Shown here in pieces: positions 26,761-39,800 of a stretch of 64,000 nucleotides of DNA. The notes beneath the pieces are model-generated. The model was not told where the DNA came from, did not search any database, and saw only the letters and a list, made by a program, of their open reading frames with translations. Where the stretch lies: positions 186,001 to 250,000 of the forward strand of contig JAMXBD010001042.1 of the NCBI GenBank assembly GCA_024138025.1, given 5' to 3'. Source of the DNA: Combretum micranthum. Its lineage: Eukaryota; Streptophyta; Magnoliopsida; Myrtales; Combretaceae. Both the position numbers and the translations under genes were made by a program. Each line of letters opens with the position of its first letter. The first letter of the stretch is position 1.

Positions 26761-29700
26761 AAAGAAAATTTCGTTCTTGAAAGTTACCTGATTCATTGAA
26801 TAGCTCGGGGTATGTGGCTCACATCTCCTCTTCTAACTCCTAAGTTGCCTCCCGCTTAGTTTGATTTGTCCATTGAACCTTCACGTATTTGATCATGCAT
26901 CTCCTCAATATCTTTTCTTTCGTATCCAAAATTCTTACTGACTTTTCTTGGGTTGAAAGATCAGCTTGAACTTCCAACGGTTCTAATTCTACAATCTGTT
27001 CAGGGTCTTGCACATATTTTCTCAACAGGGATACGTGAAATACATTATGTACTCCCTCTAAACTTGGTGGCAATGCTAGTCGATAAGCTATGTCTCCAAT
27101 TCTTTCCAATATTTCGAATGGACCAATATATCTAGGATTCAACTTGCCTCTCATACCGAATCTAACAACACCCATCGTTGGTGATATCTTAAGTAATATG
27201 TGTTGCCTTACTTGAAATTCCAATGGTCTCCTTCGTTTATTTGCATAGTTTTTCTGTTAGCTCTAAGTAGTTTGTAATTTCTATCTGATCGCCTTAACTT
27301 TGTCAACAGCATCATGTACCAACTCGGGTCCTACAATCTATCTTTCACCTACTTCGTCCCAATGAATCGGTGATCGACACTTTCTTCCATATAGGGCTTC
27401 ATATGGTGGCATCCTTATTAACGCTTGATAACTATTGTTGTAGGCAAATTCCACCAATAGCAGATGTTCATCCCAACTTCCTTTAAAGTCCAAGACACAA
27501 GCTCTAAGCATATCCTCAAGAATCCGGATGGTAGGTTCAGACTACCTATCTATCTGAGGATGATAAGCAGTACTGAAGGCCACTTTAGTACCTAAAGCTT
27601 TATGCAAACTTTTCCAGAATCTTCTTACAAACCTGGTGTCTTGGTCTGACACAACGGTCACGGGAATTCCATGTAGCCTCATGATCTCCTTAATATATAA
27701 TTGTGCTAATAGATCCAATCGATAACCAGTTTTAATTGGTATAAATCAGGCTACTTTGGTGAGTCTGTCAACAATAACCCATACCGAATCAAACTTCCTT
27801 TTAGTCCTGGGTTACGCCGTGACAAAGTCCATATTGATGTGTTCCCACTTCCACTGGGGTATAGGCAAAGGTCTCAATTCACCACCTGGTCTTCTATGTT
27901 CTATGTTTATCATCTAGCAAGTGTGACACTTTGATACATATTCCGCGATCTCCTTCTTCATATTACTCCACTAGTATAACTTCTTTAAGTTTTGATACAT
28001 TTTATTCCCTTAAGGATGGATGGAATAACTCGAGTAGTGTGCTTCCTTCAATAACTCTCTTTTAAGTTCTCCTTGTTCAGGCACGCATAGTCTTCCTTTG
28101 TATCTCATGATACCCTCTTCATCAACATATAATCTGGGGCTCTGCCAATTTCCAATCTTCTCTTGATATCCAGTATACTCGGATCATCCACTAGACCTGA
28201 TTTGATTTTATCAACCAAAGTAGGTTGTATTTGTAACCTTGCTAATCTCGCGCCCAATTTCCTGGTTATTATTTCCAAATCCAACTTCCTCATGTCATCC
28301 AACAAATGTCATTCATTAGTGATTAAGGTAGCTAAATTCTCGTTCCTCTTCCTGCTCAAAGCATCAACTACTACATTAGCCTTTCCGAGGTGGTATTGAA
28401 TGTCTATATCATAGTATTTTATTAATTCTAACCACCTCCTTTGTCTCATGTTCAGGTCTCTCTGGGTGAATATGTACTTCAAACTCTTGTGATCCGTGAA
28501 TATCTTGCATTTCTCCCCGTTCAAGTAATGTCTCCACAGCTTTAAAGCATGAACCACAACTATCAGTTCTAAATCATGAGTGGGATAATTCCTTTCATAT
28601 GGCTTTAACTGTCTAGATGCATAGGCTATCACTCTACCATCTTGCATCAAGATGCAACCTAGACCTTGTATAGAAGCATCACTATAAATAGTGTACTCCT
28701 TTCTACTCACTAGCAAAGCTAATACCGGTACCGACACTAATTTTTCTTTCAATAGTTGGAAGCTACTCGCACACTTTTCATCCCAAATAAACTTTACTCC
28801 CTTTTGAGTCATTTAGTCAAAGGATTAGCAATCTTGGAGAAGTCCTCTACAAACCTCTAGTAATATCGTACCATCCCTCGGAAACTTTTGATTTCAGTTA
28901 CCGTCTTGGGATTCGACCATTCCACTACAGCTTTTACTTTCTCAGGACCTATAGAAATTCCATTCCCGTCCACAATATGCCCCAAGAATGATACTTGATC
29001 TAACCAAAACTCACATTTAGTGAACTCGGCATATCACTTTTCTTCTCGTAGCCTACTCAAAACCAATCAGAGATGTTCTTCGTGTTCTTCCTCAATGTTT
29101 GAATACACCAAAACGTCGTCAATGAACACTACAACAAAAGAGTCTAGATAATCCCTAAAGACTTTGTTCATGAGATCCATAAACACCGTAGGTGCATTTG
29201 TAAGACCGAAGGCATAACTACAAACTCATAATGCCCGTATCTAGTTCTGAAAGCTGTCTTCGGAATATCTTCCGCTTTAATTCGCAATTGATGATACCCC
29301 AATCTTAAATCAATCTTGGAGAATATCCGTGCTCCTACCAACTGATAGAATAGGTCGTCTATTCTAGGCAATGGATGCTTATTCTTGATTGTCACCTGAT
29401 TCAATTCTCGGTAGTCTATACATAATCTCATGCTCCCGTCCTTCTTCTTCAAAAATAATACTGGAGCTCCCCAGGGCGATACACTTGGTCTAATGAATTT
29501 CTTCTTGACCAAATCATCCAATTGAACCTTTAATTCTGCCAACTCCATCGGAGCCATTCGATATGGTGCTTTAGACTTAGGTATGGTACCAGACACCAAA
29601 TCAATAGTAAATTTGACTTCTCTCTCAGGCAGTAATCCAGGTAGATCTTCAGGAAACACATAAAGATATTCTCCCATGACCGATATCCTCATAGGATCTA

Positions 29701-31417
29701 TCTTTGATTCATCTCCTATTGTCATAGCTGCTAACACCGTCTTCTCCCACAACTCATATGTAGGTAAAGTTGCAGGTCTTTATACTTCAAGTTTATATAC
29801 AAATTTATATCCATCTAAACTAAACTCCACAACTTGATTTTTACAATCAATTATAGCCTAATGTTTCATCAACCAGTCTACTCCTAAGATTACATCAAAA
29901 TCGACCATATCTATCACCATAAGATTTGCAGGTAAGAGCCTACCTTCTATCTCAATGTTTACATCTCTACAAATTCTATTCAACAAAGATTTACTCCCTA
30001 AAGGAGTATTTACAACAAAACATCTAGACATGAATTCAATATCCTCCACATATAGATGTAAACAACTCAGATATACAGAAAAGCTCTCACCTGTATCAAA
30101 TAACACATATGCACTATTTCCAAGGATAGTCAATGTACCTGCTATGGTGTCAACGCTGGAGGTATCTCTATGCTGTAAAGCATAAATCTTGGCAGGTTCT
30201 CTCTATCCCTGTCCCTATTGTCTATTCATTGGTGCTCCAGACACTATCTGCCTTCCTATCTCCTTGCAATCCACCGCCTTATGTGCCCTTTGTCCATACT
30301 TAAAACAGAAAAAGGTGGACCCACTGATCGCTCAATGTAGAATCCCAACTATGGCCCACCTTTCCAAAGTTGAAGCAAGCATTATTAGGCCACATACAAT
30401 CATTTACCTCATGGGTCCCTAACATCTTAGGCATTTCTTCTCGGAACTTGGAATTAATGATCTTATCGATTGGGTGACCGATCTCTTCCCCCTATCTTGG
30501 GTGATAACAGTAGCAGCTGGCCTCTTACCCAGGTATACTTGGTTTCTTGGTTCATTCCTTCCTTTGATCTTGTTTAATCCTTGTTCAATCATCTTGGCTT
30601 TGTCCACCACCACAAAGTAATTGTTCAAGTCCATTAGATTGACCTGATACTGGATTTTAGGCTCTAGGCCAGTGATAAACCTACTCACTTTAACCTCTTT
30701 ACCATCCTTTAGGGGGTCTGGCGAAAAACCTCATTAGTCGGTGTAGCTCTACCTCATACTCTTCTACAGTCATCTTACCCTGTTGCAAGGTGTAGTACTC
30801 CTGAAGCATCTTCTACTTCACACTGTCAGCAAAGAACTCCTTGTAGAAGGCTTGCTTGAAAATCTCCTAAGTGATTACTTCTGCTAGGTGTCTTTTGGTG
30901 CTCATCCATCATTTGTTTGCTCTCCCAATAAGCAGGTAGGAGGCATATTCCACCTTTTTGTTCTTTGGTATGTCCAAAGCAGCAAACGTCTTCTCTACCT
31001 CTCTAACCATAACTGAGCCTCCAATAGCTTCCTAAGCTGGGGCTTAAACTTGTAGACCAGGTCTACAAACTTGTTTAAGCTTAACACATCAGCGTGTCTT
31101 GCTCCATGGCCTCCATTTCCACCATTGCCATTATTCCTCTGTGTCTCTTGTCTCCAAGCCTCAACATTAGCTTGTACGACCTGCATATCGTTCTTCACAT
31201 TCTGCTGTTATTGGGTGACTACTCCCAGAAAGGTATTCACCGCTTGCATCAATTGAGTAGCATCTATGGGCATCTATTGTCCTACGAGGTGCTGGTGGTG
31301 GCGGGGGTAGGGGTAAATCATCTGGTACAGGATTCGGAGGTGGTTGGTTTCTTGGTGACTGTTCCTCTGATCAGTCCTGGAGGAACCAGCATAAGGAACT
31401 CTTCTACATGGTGGCAT
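26761..31417 (-). pseudogene. gag-pol of the Tekay-like element, multiply broken
   Basis: Gag begins at the ATG at 31417. Its core is visible around 30419-31200 (SRFITGLEPKIQYQVNLMDL), and one zinc knuckle near 30270 has its second Cys replaced by Tyr (CFKYGQRAHKAVDC). Protease (29858-30133) has DTGE where DSGA/DTGA is usual, followed by FDVILGVDWL. Reverse transcriptase (about 29060-29752) shows [17 protein letters not shown] and later a FIDD active site after a frameshift. RNase H is 28309-28812 ([20 protein letters not shown]). Integrase zinc-binding and core lie at about 28300-27420 (VIVDRLTKVA then TAYHPQ), and the C-terminal domain at 26761-27223 ends in a chromodomain-like REAT-stop-ELEEEM. 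Stops of the TGG-to-TAG and CGA-to-TGA kind are frequent. Confidence 0.9.
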
Positions 31418-31584
31418 TCTAACAAGGAAAAAAATATATCTATAAGTTAAGGAAATACTAAAAGATTATAGTACTATAAAATTTTATAACTTGTGAATAA
31501 ACGTTCCCAACTAATTTCTACCCCTCTCATCAAGGCTCACCTTCCTAAGGAGTCATAACCTGAATCTAATGATCAAAACCTATT

Positions 31585-31596
31585 GCTCTGATACCA
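31585..31596 (-). promoter_or_regulatory. Primer binding site, initiator-Met tRNA type
   Basis: The minus strand reads TGGTATCAGAGC just inside the 5' LTR (8 bases from its end). This is complementary to the 3' end of initiator methionine tRNA and is the common primer site of plant gypsy and copia elements. Confidence 0.88.
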
Positions 31597-31604
31597 CTTA
31601 AGCT

Positions 31605-33567
31605 ATAACGCCTTAACCTAAAGGCGTCATCAGCCCACCACGTGTCCTTACTAGAATAGATACGCTAAGGCTATAGATTTCTAAAACCACAAATATGTAT
31701 TTCAAATATCACCAATCACTCATATAAAGGGTCACTTTTAAAAACTTTTCATATCAAAATAATTGTCCTCATCATCAACTAACATAAATAAAAATCTAAT
31801 CTAAGATAGAAATAAGAAATCCTTACATATAAAAGTCTCCAAAAGAAAACTAACTAACTCATAATAAGTCTCTTCATCTCACATTTCTAACAACTAATTT
31901 CAATTGTTAGTAGGATGGTCATAACCGCTATCGCTCTCCCCATCATCGATGAATATATCTTAGCCCATCAAATCATAAATAATAGAATCTTCACCTGTAC
32001 CTGTGGGAAAAAAAATGATTGAGCGAAAAACGCCCAGTATACCAAACCGAAAACACATGCACATGAACATGCAAATCACAATATCACATACATTTTATAT
32101 TCTAATGCAACAAGCACAAATTAATTATCTTTTTCATTAGCCTGTAACTAACACAGTTTAGGACTATTAATCACTATTTCTAAACCCGGAATAACTTATA
32201 ACCCCGACGAAAATCATAGTATAGATAATAAATACATATATGACTGCGTTCCATGATTAAATTGGTAACAACTCCTAATCTACAGGGGTGCGGCTCCACT
32301 AAGACAACGTGACACAAGGATCATCAAGTTGCCAATATTAGTATCACCCTCCACTATGGTTTCTCTCTATCATGAGTTCTATACTAATCATAGCCACGCA
32401 CAACCAACACTTGAATCAATTAAAGTCGAATATAAATTAGTCAGATTTAATAACTAATCCTATAAGCACAAACATACAAGTATGGTAAGGTCGTACCTGG
32501 ATTTGCTTTCAATCCAAATCTCTCGAATAGTAACTATTAATAGAGTAGGAACCCTAATCTCACAATACTCTTGTTTAACAATATATATATTGCAATCAAT
32601 TCCAATTGTAATAACAATATCAAACCCTAACCCTAATTCCATATACCTAATCGAATATCAACACATCTGTTATCCAGTTTGCACTTCACATAAACCCTTT
32701 TCTCAACTTTCTCCAAAGTTCTTAACAATTTCCATAAATTCCCTTCACAACACATACACACATATATACAATCCTCTATGAGTAAAACAACTATGAAAGT
32801 TCATAACTTTAAATCTGTAGACGAAGAACAATTCATACTTACTTATATCACACCGATCTTGTTCGCAAATGAAACCCTAATTCATTCAATCAATTCTCTT
32901 ATCACCAAATAATATACTATTGCTATAATTACATTCTTATAATTTATAAATCCTAAATATCATAGGACTAGGATAAAAATATTACCTTTACTTTGATCAG
33001 AAATCGAAATCCTCTAAATTTGATTTAAAGTTTCGCTCCTAGATCTCCTTCAAACGTATACAAAACTAGGATTAGGTTTATCTATCTAAGGAAAGGAATT
33101 AAAACAGACCAAGATTAGACGCACATACCTTAAGTTTGCCTGAAGAAGAATTATGATAAATTCGTAGGGTCTAGAGTCTATTTATAGAGGGGGTTAGCTT
33201 TGGAAAAACGCAACCCTAGATTAGGAAAAACGCCACTGTAGGCCAGCCAATATGCGCGGCGGCCTACATGATATGCTGGTGGCCTTCCTTAATACGCCGG
33301 CGACCATCTTGCCGGTGTAAGTTCAATTTCTCTTGCAAAATTTTGAAACTTCAATGCCGAAGCTTAGGCCGTTGTCCAATATATTTAGGCCGGCGGCTTA
33401 GGATTCAAAGCTGGTAGCTTAGATGCCGGCCTAAGCCAAATTTGTCCATTAATTCGCACGAAACTTCCTCGGGTCCAAAATCATCTGTTCAAGGACGAAA
33501 TTACCCTCTTAACAACATTTTATTACATATATACCCTTCATTATAGATTATTTATCTGCATCTTACA
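31605..33567 (-). repeat. 5' LTR of the Tekay-like element
   Basis: This copy matches 24796-26746. One terminal dinucleotide has mutated: the plus strand starts TATAACGCC where the other LTR has TGTAACGCC. The other end (ATCTTACA) is intact. It holds the element's promoter. Confidence 0.92.
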
Positions 33568-36500
33568 TATATATTATGATGCATCGATTGCATGCATAAA
33601 TATATCTTAAGTTCAAGTATTTCATAACAAGAAATGCAAAGCTAGAAGGAAATAAATTGCCAAATTAACTTAATATAATCCCATTTATTGATCTATGATA
33701 ATGATTCAACAATGAAGTGAATCGAGCAACACCAATTCTTTTTTGTTCATAAATAAAATAAAAATCGAACTACATATGTAACTCTCGAGATTTTTCCATC
33801 ATGAGACCAGTGAGTGGAAATAAAATTTCATAAATAGATATTTACTAGTAAGCACGGAAATGCATGTATTAATTTTTCTAATTGAATCTTATAACAAGTA
33901 ATTGTCCTGACTAATAAAAGATACCAAAGACACGATTACTTCACATGAGTTAATAACTCACTAATTATATACCTATGACTTAAGATTTCAAGCATAAAAT
34001 GAAATGATTAATTTTTAAAACATATTAGCTAGAAAATAATAGCTTGAAGAATAATCGCTAGGGTTGGAAAATACGCAATGAGACAAAAAATAGATCAATA
34101 TCTATCAATCTATAGCTCAAATAAGAATTTGAATTGCATGAATGCGAAAGTTAGAAAATTCTCTCTTTAAAGCCTAAAACCCTAATTGAGCCTATCGGGT
34201 TTGGAAACCTTAATCGCATACATGAAAATCTTAATATTAATTAATCACGTAGCCATATAACACTAAATGTTAATTTAACACTATCTTTTATGATGTTTGA
34301 AATCTAGATATATTTTTTAGCATTTTTATCTTGAGCTAATTAATAATTTGTTTGTATATTTATCTATCGGATATCATAAAAATATTCATCTTATATATAT
34401 TATAATTAACTAGCTTAAAGTTCTATGCATGAGACTCTTTAAATATTTAGTTGACACATGATAGGAGAGTAGAGCTCAATCAATGAGCTATAAAATTCTT
34501 AAACATTCATTCATTAAATAATTGATAGTGACATGTGTAACTCACACACACATGGAAGAAGCACAACCATTCACTTGAAAAGGAAGCTATATTCACCTTA
34601 ACAATTCTGCAAGTTATCTCCAAGACTATGTAAAAGAAGTTTAAAGTAATTCTTAACACAATTACAACTCACACATATGAAAACACTTCAAAATCTCACT
34701 TGAAGGCACCGAAAATTCTAGCGTCATTCTTCCTTCAGACCAAAATCAACAATAGTAATTACCAATACTAAACAACTTCTTTCACCTATCCTTAATTTCC
34801 TAAGGAAGTTAAACACTACCTTTTCTTACAAAACTCTTAGAGAAAGAAGAAGTGACAACTTTCAAATTTCTTAAAGCTAAGGTAATTCTAAAACTATCTC
34901 CATAGAGCGCATTAGAACATGTGATAGATTTAGAATCACCTTAGATTGAAGATTAAGATATGCTATCTCTATATTTATGTACTTTATCTTACAACATTCA
35001 AGCTAAGAATATGAAAAATAAAGGACCGACAAGCTAAAAGAGAAATAAAAATATATACACTTTTGAAACATGGTAACTTTAATCAAATCTAGTCTAAACA
35101 CCCATATAAAGAACCTAAGAGTTAGCATAACTTCACCAATATAATGATTCTTACGGCACACATAAAGGTATGACTATGAAGAATACATATACATAAATAC
35201 TTTGTTTAAATAAGAGTAAAATAGATCTAATATCGAGAACTAAAGTACAACTATAATTTAAGAAAGAACACTGGTCATAGTCATAGTCATGATCATGATC
35301 GTGATCTCCTCGAAAGGCTAAAAATAACACAAATCACATCCGTATCCTAACCCATGATCCTCTTAAATCTCATTTTCAATACCTATCACAGCCATAATAA
35401 CCCCTGTGATCTTCATTGTGCATATGTTTAACCCAATCATGATCGTAATGAACCCCATGATGTCCTCTAATCTACAACTCTAACACCAATAATGGCCATG
35501 ACAAGGACCATTATCTTTACTGAGTAGAAATTCAAACACATCACGCCTGTGATCTTGCTTGTGATGTGAATCACTACGGGATCATGCTGTGATTTAGTGT
35601 CGGTCTCACCACCACCTAAATAACGCCCGTTATCTATACTTTAACTCCAAAACCTTATGTCTTAAATTAAAGACTTACAAAAATTAAGGACTTAATATAT
35701 ATATATATATATATATGTTTATTAGTTAGAATTAAGTAATTAATCTTAAGAGATACCTCCATAAATTAGGAGATAGATTTTTGGTCTTTATAAATTTTAA
35801 GGAGACAAAATATGGATCAATGTAAGCTATGTAAATTTCAAGTAGTGTGATCCTAATAATTAAAGATGTATATTTAAGTCAAGATGAAGAGAGACACAAT
35901 GAAAACAAAGATTCAATATGAGTTTCAGCTAAGTATAGGGAAATGAACAAAAAAATAATTTCATATAAGCTTTATAGCTTAACAGAGGAACAATCGATTT
36001 TAAGAACATTGAAACAAACATCTATACTGTAAAATTGACCTAAGGATAAGAGAAAAGAATAAGGAATATTAAAAATTCAAGTCTAGGACATAAGAATATG
36101 GTATCATATTATGTGAAGTAAGTATAATAATAATGAATATTTGTTATTTCAATCCCTAGGAAACACAAGTCATACTTCTGATTCCCCATAAAATTACTAC
36201 AATAATTAAGTAAAGACTGATAGGTGAGTAACTTTGACTTTATTATATTATTTGTGCTTGTAGTATAGTTGCATATGTAAAAATATGTTAAAATTGCTGT
36301 GAGCATGGGGTTGAGGATACTGTATGCTTAGTGTTTGTTGGTTGCAAAACTAAAATAATAAAATAAAAATAATTTTGTATGTTATATAATATATATAATT
36401 ATGTGTGTGTGTGTGTTGAATCAAATTGTTGAAGCTTGTCTGTAAGTTGTGTGATTACTTATAAATATGACTTAACAACCCTATAATACACCTATCATGC

Positions 36501-36690
36501 ATGCATAAATTGCACTTAGGCGACCCCACTACATATTCACGTTTGGTTTTAAGGTAATACTTGGTTTTTCTATATATAAATTTCCTAGTTTTTCTCGGGG
36601 TTGCCCCTGTCTACTCTATTCTTTAGGAACTAAACTAGCATTTGAAGGAATGTTGCCTCAGGTTTCAACGTGAAACAACTAATGCTTAAT
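33568..36690. other. Intergenic, AT-rich, repeat remnants, no gene
   Basis: No coding sequence is supported. About 34430-34980 has the look of an old LTR-like piece (GAGCTCAATCAATGAGCT, CTCACACACACATGG). About 35270-35640 is a cluster of imperfect GATC-rich palindromes listed separately. A perfect (AT)n run covers about 35697-35716, and a GT run lies at about 36402-36415. Confidence 0.45.
35270..35640. repeat. Cluster of short imperfect palindromes built on GTGATC / GTTATC words
   Basis: The stretch contains ATGATCATGATCGTGATC, CCCCTGTGATC, CCAATCATGATCGTAATG, CACGCCTGTGATC, GGGATCATGCTGTGAT and AACGCCCGTTATC. Most are imperfect palindromes joined by unrelated linkers. It encodes nothing that I recognise. 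Origin is unknown; it may be part of a retroelement LTR. Confidence 0.4.
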
Positions 36691-36880
36691 GGCGTTCCTT
36701 TGTTCCAAGGTTGGGAATAAAATATTTGAAACCAATATATGAACATGTATAATACTCATTCTTTCCTGGTCCTTTGATCTTCTTGGGTGAGGTAAATCCC
36801 CCAATTGAGTTTCTTTATTCCAAGGAAGGAGTGAAATATTTGAAATTGCTATGTGGGAATGTGTGGTACCCATTCTCCCT
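36691..36880. repeat. Two diverged tandem copies of about 75 bp
   Basis: The segment GTTCCTTTGTTCCAAGG ... AATACTCATTCTTTCC (36691-36768) is repeated as GTTTCTTTATTCCAAGG ... GTACCCATTCTCCC (36807-36879). The large hAT element inserted exactly at the end of the second copy, duplicating ATTCTCCC. Confidence 0.65.
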
Positions 36881-39800
36881 AGGGGTGTTCATGGACCGAT
36901 TAACCGATCCATGACCTCATTTTTTAAACCAGTCCATAATGATCGGTTTTTCTAAATTAAAAATCGTAACCGGTCCATTATTAACGGTTAATTGGTTTTT
37001 TCGATTAATTTTTTCGGATTTCGTTTTTTAACCATTCAATATAATGGTTAACCAAAAACTACGGTTAACCATATTTTCAGATATTACCATTGAAAAAAGT
37101 AGAACCTTTTTCATATATTTATATTCAAAAATTGCAAAATGATAAATCAAATAAATATAAAACCAACAAATCCATACTATAATAATTAACATAAAGTACA
37201 ACACAATAACAAATAATAATTAGAGCATAAATGTTCCAAGCAGTGGAAAATGAACAGTAGATCTACAAGCCCACGTATAACATTACATCAAATCCTCCCA
37301 GCACATTCCATAGAAATACAGTCACCAGGAATGGAATTACATAATATTTTTCTGCACTTAATGAGCTGCAATGGAGTTCCAGTAGTTGTTTCACTCATTC
37401 GTATACAAGCTACATGGTGCTAACACACACATTCAACTAAAGTTATACCTGCGATTAGATCTAGCATAAGACATTGAAATCCATAAACCAAAAACCTACT
37501 GTAACTATTGATAGCATTTGACAAGGTCATTCTAAATTTTTCAAAAAAACTTGTTATCCAAACATACTTTTACACAAATTCCAACATAATTTATAACATA
37601 CATCTTAGCTTACAAAGGAGAGGAATCTAAGAGCTACAAAACTACACGTAACATTTAATATGAATGTCACTTAGAAAACGAAAAAAAATGGAGTCATCTT
37701 CCATTATCTTAAAGGGAAGCATAGTCTCAATTGGCACTAATGCTTAACCAATACAAAATACTGTAACAGACTTAGCCTAGTCATCTTCCAATACAAAATA
37801 AAGTACACACAATAACAAATAATAATCAGAACATAGATGTTCCAAATAGCACATGTTCCAAATCATAATAGTTCAATATCCAAAGTTCAGCATTTCTTAT
37901 ATTCTCCATCACTTTCTTGTATTCCACATTGCAAACACCAAGAATATGTAGCCATATTGGGAAAAAAAACATGAGAATTTATCGAAAAAAAAAGCATTCA
38001 ATAATATATGAGTATCAGTAATAGAAATTAACTTATATTCTCTTCTCAATCATCAATTGTGCAAAGAGGATGATCTTTTGTAATGTAAGATGTTTTTAGG
38101 AAAAACATAATGAAATGGAAAAGAACAAAGAATTTCAATCTATAAGTAAAAACACATCCCTTACTATCAAAGAAATTGTTGGATACTTAGATACATTTGT
38201 TTTCCACCAACCCAATATATCAAAAGAAGGTACCTTCTTCTCACAATCATCATGTAAATATTTTTTCAATTCATTTTTAGATTTATCACTTCCTTCATCC
38301 CTACCATGTTTCATGTACTTATCATCTAGATATTGGCCTACATCTTGATATTCATCAACCATCATAGGCGAGTCCATATCTTATGGTTCTCCACTAGTTT
38401 GGACACTAGATGTAAGATTGGAAACATTATAAATTTCAAACAAAGATTCCAAAATAACTCTCACTTTTTCTTTTAGTATGCATGCAACACCCACATCATA
38501 AAATTCACCAACCATGTAATCAACATATCTCAATTTGCATCTAGGATCAAGAAACAATGCAACAAATAACAAAACATTGATGTTATCAATATTAGCCCAA
38601 TACTTGTCATACTTCTTCTTCATCCTAAGAGCCTTTGCTTTCAAACTAGGATCCTTACCCTTTTCAATCATGTCTGATATCATCATGCCAAGACTATAAA
38701 TCTTCTTCATATATTCATTACTGGTGACATGAAGTGTGCAAGATAAGCTCAAAGTGGTGCTATAAAAAATCTTAAGAAAAGGCAGTAATGATCTAGCATA
38801 TTCCCAATCCTCAAAAGTTGGAGTGCCTTTCTTCATAGCAAGTTCCAAAGAGTACTTGCTATTAGTGAGCTCTAATAAATCAAAAGCCTTTTGAAATTTC
38901 AAGGCTACCTCTAACATTAAGTATGTTGAGTTCCATCTAGTCTCTACATCTAAGCACAAAAACTCTTACTATCAATCTTCTCTTTTTCAACACAACTTTT
39001 AAACTTTTGGTTTCTAGAAGGAGAAGATTTCACATATTTCAGCATGCCTAATTCTTAGAAAGAGTCATTTATTTACACAAACCATCTTTTACAACCAAAT
39101 TCAAAATATGTGCAGCACATCTCACATGCAAGTGCTCACCCCCTAAGACACTTCCCTTCCAACTATTTAGTCTTCTTTTCAAAATTGTAAGCCCAAATCA
39201 TTTGAAGATGCATTGTCAACAGTTATAGTTAACACCTATCAATTCCCCAATTAAGCAAACACCTCTCAATAGCCATGCCAATTACCTCCCCAGAATGACC
39301 AGCAATAGGACAAAAAGCAATAATTCTTTTGTGTAATTTCCAATCATCATCAATGAAGTGGGCAGTGAGACACATATAAGATAAATTTTGAATGGATGTC
39401 CATGTATCAGTAGTAAGACAAAGTCTTGAAGACATTTTTTAAAAATATTTTTTCAATATTCCCATTTCCTCGTTGTAAATATTGTAGCAATCTCTTCCTA
39501 TAGTTGTATGTGAAGGAATTTGAAAACATGGTTGCATCACTTGACAAAAATCATGAAACCCTTCATGTTCCACAAAATTAAAGGACAACTCATCAACAAT
39601 AATCATTCTAGTAAGATATCTTCTACATTCCTCTTGATCAAACTTCCAATTAGCAAGCAAATTTGCACAATTCCCCGCATCAAATTTAGGTGTAGGTTTT
39701 ATAGCTAATGTTGCTTGTCTCTTGTCTATATTGTAAGGATATTTTTTACAGCTATTTAGATGATTACTCAAACAACTTGTACCACTAGAAGATGGACATA

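Larger units (their letters stand above)
24796..33567 (-). mobile_element. Ty3/gypsy LTR retrotransposon, Tekay/Del-like, old and inactive
   Basis: The element is 8772 bp and is transcribed on the minus strand. It has two LTRs of about 1.95 kb, a primer binding site, a polypurine tract, and the order gag, protease, reverse transcriptase, RNase H, integrase with a C-terminal chromodomain-like end. The 5-bp sequence TATAT flanks both ends (24791-24795 and 33568-33572), as expected for integrase-made target duplications. All domains carry stops or shifts. By eye, the first 235 aligned bases of the two LTRs differ at about 21 places, mostly transitions, so insertion is not recent. Confidence 0.93.
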
